The position numbers and the translations under genes are program-made. This document shows, in pieces, positions 5,154-6,015 of a DNA stretch of 6,015 bases (the stretch's first letter is position 1; every line of letters begins with the position of its first letter). This DNA comes from DTKY01 sp037440765 (GTDB taxonomy: Bacteria > Acidobacteriota > Terriglobia > Bryobacterales > Bryobacteraceae), in contig JBBITL010000150.1 in assembly GCA_037440765.1 (NCBI GenBank), forward strand, positions 1-6,015, written 5' to 3'. A model generated the notes under the pieces. That model worked only from the letters and a program-made list of their open reading frames with translations, was not told the DNA's origin and made no database searches.

Positions 5154-6015
5154 ATGTCGAAGATCCGTTTCTGCGCCTGCGCCGGCGCCCTGGTGGCGGC
5201 CGGCCTGATCGCGGCCGCGCTGGCCGGCGCTCCGCACCGTGGGGTTGTCAGATCCAACCGGCACCCTTTGCCTGGAGCCACCGTAACCGCAACACAGGGG
5301 GACAGGAAAGTCGTCACCACCACGGGCGACGACGGATCGTACTCGTTTGCCGACCTCTCTGAGGGCGTCTGGACCATCCAGGTGGAGATGCTGGGCTTCG
5401 AGCAGGCCAGGCGGGACATCCAGGCCGGGCCCGGCACGGCTTCCGCCGAGTGGGACCTCAGGTTCCTGTCCGAGGCTGAGATGGCCCGGCTGGTGGCGCC
5501 CGGGCCGGCAGCGGCTGCCGCAGCCCGGGGACCGGCGCCTGCCGGGCCCGCCAAGGCCTTCCCGGCCAGGCGTGGCGGAGGCGGCCAGGCGGCGCCTGTT
5601 CCCCCCGAATTCCAGCAGGTCCAGGTGAGCCAGTCCTCGGACCTCTCCCTGTTCGTACAGGAGGGCGTCATCACCAGCGAGATGAACGCCGAACTCACCC
5701 CAAGCGCCAACCCGGCTTACCTGGTCCAAGGCAGCATGAGCAGCGCCCTGGGTCTCCCTGGGGAAGGCGGCTGGGGGCCATTCGGCGGGCGCGGCATGCT
5801 GGGCGGCCCCGACTTGATGGGCATGGGCCGCGGCGGCCCGGGCATGGAAGATTTCCCCGGCGTGGGCGGCACGCCCGGCTTCGGAGGTGAGACACCCGCC
5901 GCATCCGGCGAGCAGCCCGCGGAGATGGCTGCCCCCGCTCGAAGGGGAGGCGCGGGCGGGCCCATGGCGGCGGGCGGCGGGCGCGGGGGCGGCGGTGCGC
6001 CACCGATGGCCGGCG
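5154..6015 (+). CDS. TonB-dependent-receptor-like outer-membrane protein, N-terminal part (runs off the window end)
   Basis: An open frame of 287 codons from ATG with no stop before the window end. Residues 1-26 (MSKIRFCACAGALVAAGLIA...) are a signal peptide. Residues 29-104 are a carboxypeptidase-regulatory-like beta-sandwich: RGVVRSNRHPLPGATVTAT, then TTTGDDGSYSFADLSEGVW and IQVEMLGFEQARRDI. An Ala/Pro-rich linker (115-150) leads to FQQVQVSQSSDLSLFVQEG and PAYLVQGSMSSALGLPG (187-203), short segments resembling those before the barrel in large acidobacterial TonB-dependent proteins. From about 200 to 287 the sequence is Gly/Pro/Met/Arg-rich low complexity. Such proteins usually continue with a plug and a 22-strand barrel for uptake of large nutrients; neither is visible, so the assignment rests on the N-terminal architecture. 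The start has AGGG seven bases upstream (5143-5146). The frame carries a consistent signal peptide and domain, so the long antisense frames opposite it are shadows. Confidence 0.75.
   Translation, partial: MSKIRFCACAGALVAAGLIAAALAGAPHRGVVRSNRHPLPGATVTATQGDRKVVTTTGDDGSYSFADLSEGVWTIQVEMLGFEQARRDIQAGPGTASAEWDLRFLSEAEMARLVAPGPAAAAAARGPAPAGPAKAFPARRGGGGQAAPVPPEFQQVQVSQSSDLSLFVQEGVITSEMNAELTPSANPAYLVQGSMSSALGLPGEGGWGPFGGRGMLGGPDLMGMGRGGPGMEDFPGVGGTPGFGGETPAASGEQPAEMAAPARRGGAGGPMAAGGGRGGGGAPPMAG

Noticed and set aside
5138..5362. Plus-strand 74-codon open frame overlapping the start of the receptor-like gene
   Set aside because: It is a frame-shifted shadow; the frame starting at 5154 remains open to the window end and carries the conserved domain.
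5013..5729. 238-codon minus-strand open frame opposite the receptor-like gene
   Set aside because: The plus strand there encodes a signal peptide and a recognisable beta domain; the antisense frame has no motif and extends into the promoter region.
1..6015. tRNA, rRNA, CRISPR array, transposase or phage genes
   Set aside because: None of the gaps shows a tRNA-like cloverleaf or regularly spaced repeats, and no reading frame shows transposase, integrase or phage motifs.

Overview
This is a GC-rich stretch of bacterial chromosome. The combination of a TonB-dependent-receptor-like gene with an N-terminal carboxypeptidase-regulatory-like domain, a secreted FecR/OB-fold protein with a C-terminal membrane tail, a short single-domain lysozyme-like protein and a purE-purK pair resembles Acidobacteriota of the Solibacter/Bryobacter type. 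That placement is inferred from protein style; the window holds no rRNA or other marker gene.

Layout. Positions 1-134 hold a foldable repeat with 11-bp terminal inverted copies, probably part of a dispersed intergenic repeat cut by the window edge. A 48-residue single-pass membrane protein follows on the plus strand (247-393). It converges on a minus-strand secreted lysozyme/glucosaminidase-like protein (411-899), with a 7-bp hairpin between them. Positions 900-1104 are non-coding and hold a strong rho-independent terminator (1041-1069) for the next minus-strand gene, plus an extended -10 promoter candidate for the lysozyme-like gene. That next gene (1105-1986, GTG start) encodes a secreted FecR-like protein. 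It is divergent from a plus-strand membrane-anchored TPR protein with a C-terminal jelly-roll-like domain (2100-3296).

The TPR gene converges on purK (3316-4458), which is translationally coupled to purE (4455-4955) by a 4-base overlap in which GTG and TGA share bases. Together PurK and PurE convert AIR to CAIR in purine synthesis by the bacterial two-enzyme route. purE is divergent from a plus-strand gene starting at 5154 that runs off the window end with no stop. It encodes a signal peptide, a carboxypeptidase-regulatory-like beta domain and a long Gly/Pro/Met-rich low-complexity segment, the usual opening of an acidobacterial TonB-dependent outer-membrane protein.

Apart from purEK, the theme is cell envelope: secreted, membrane-anchored and outer-membrane proteins. 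I see no phage, CRISPR, toxin-antitoxin, defence or biosynthetic cluster. The most interesting points are the structured repeat at the left edge, the FecR/OB/tail architecture, the unassigned TPR/jelly-roll protein, the tandem-repeat promoter region before the receptor gene, and the receptor's low-complexity linker.
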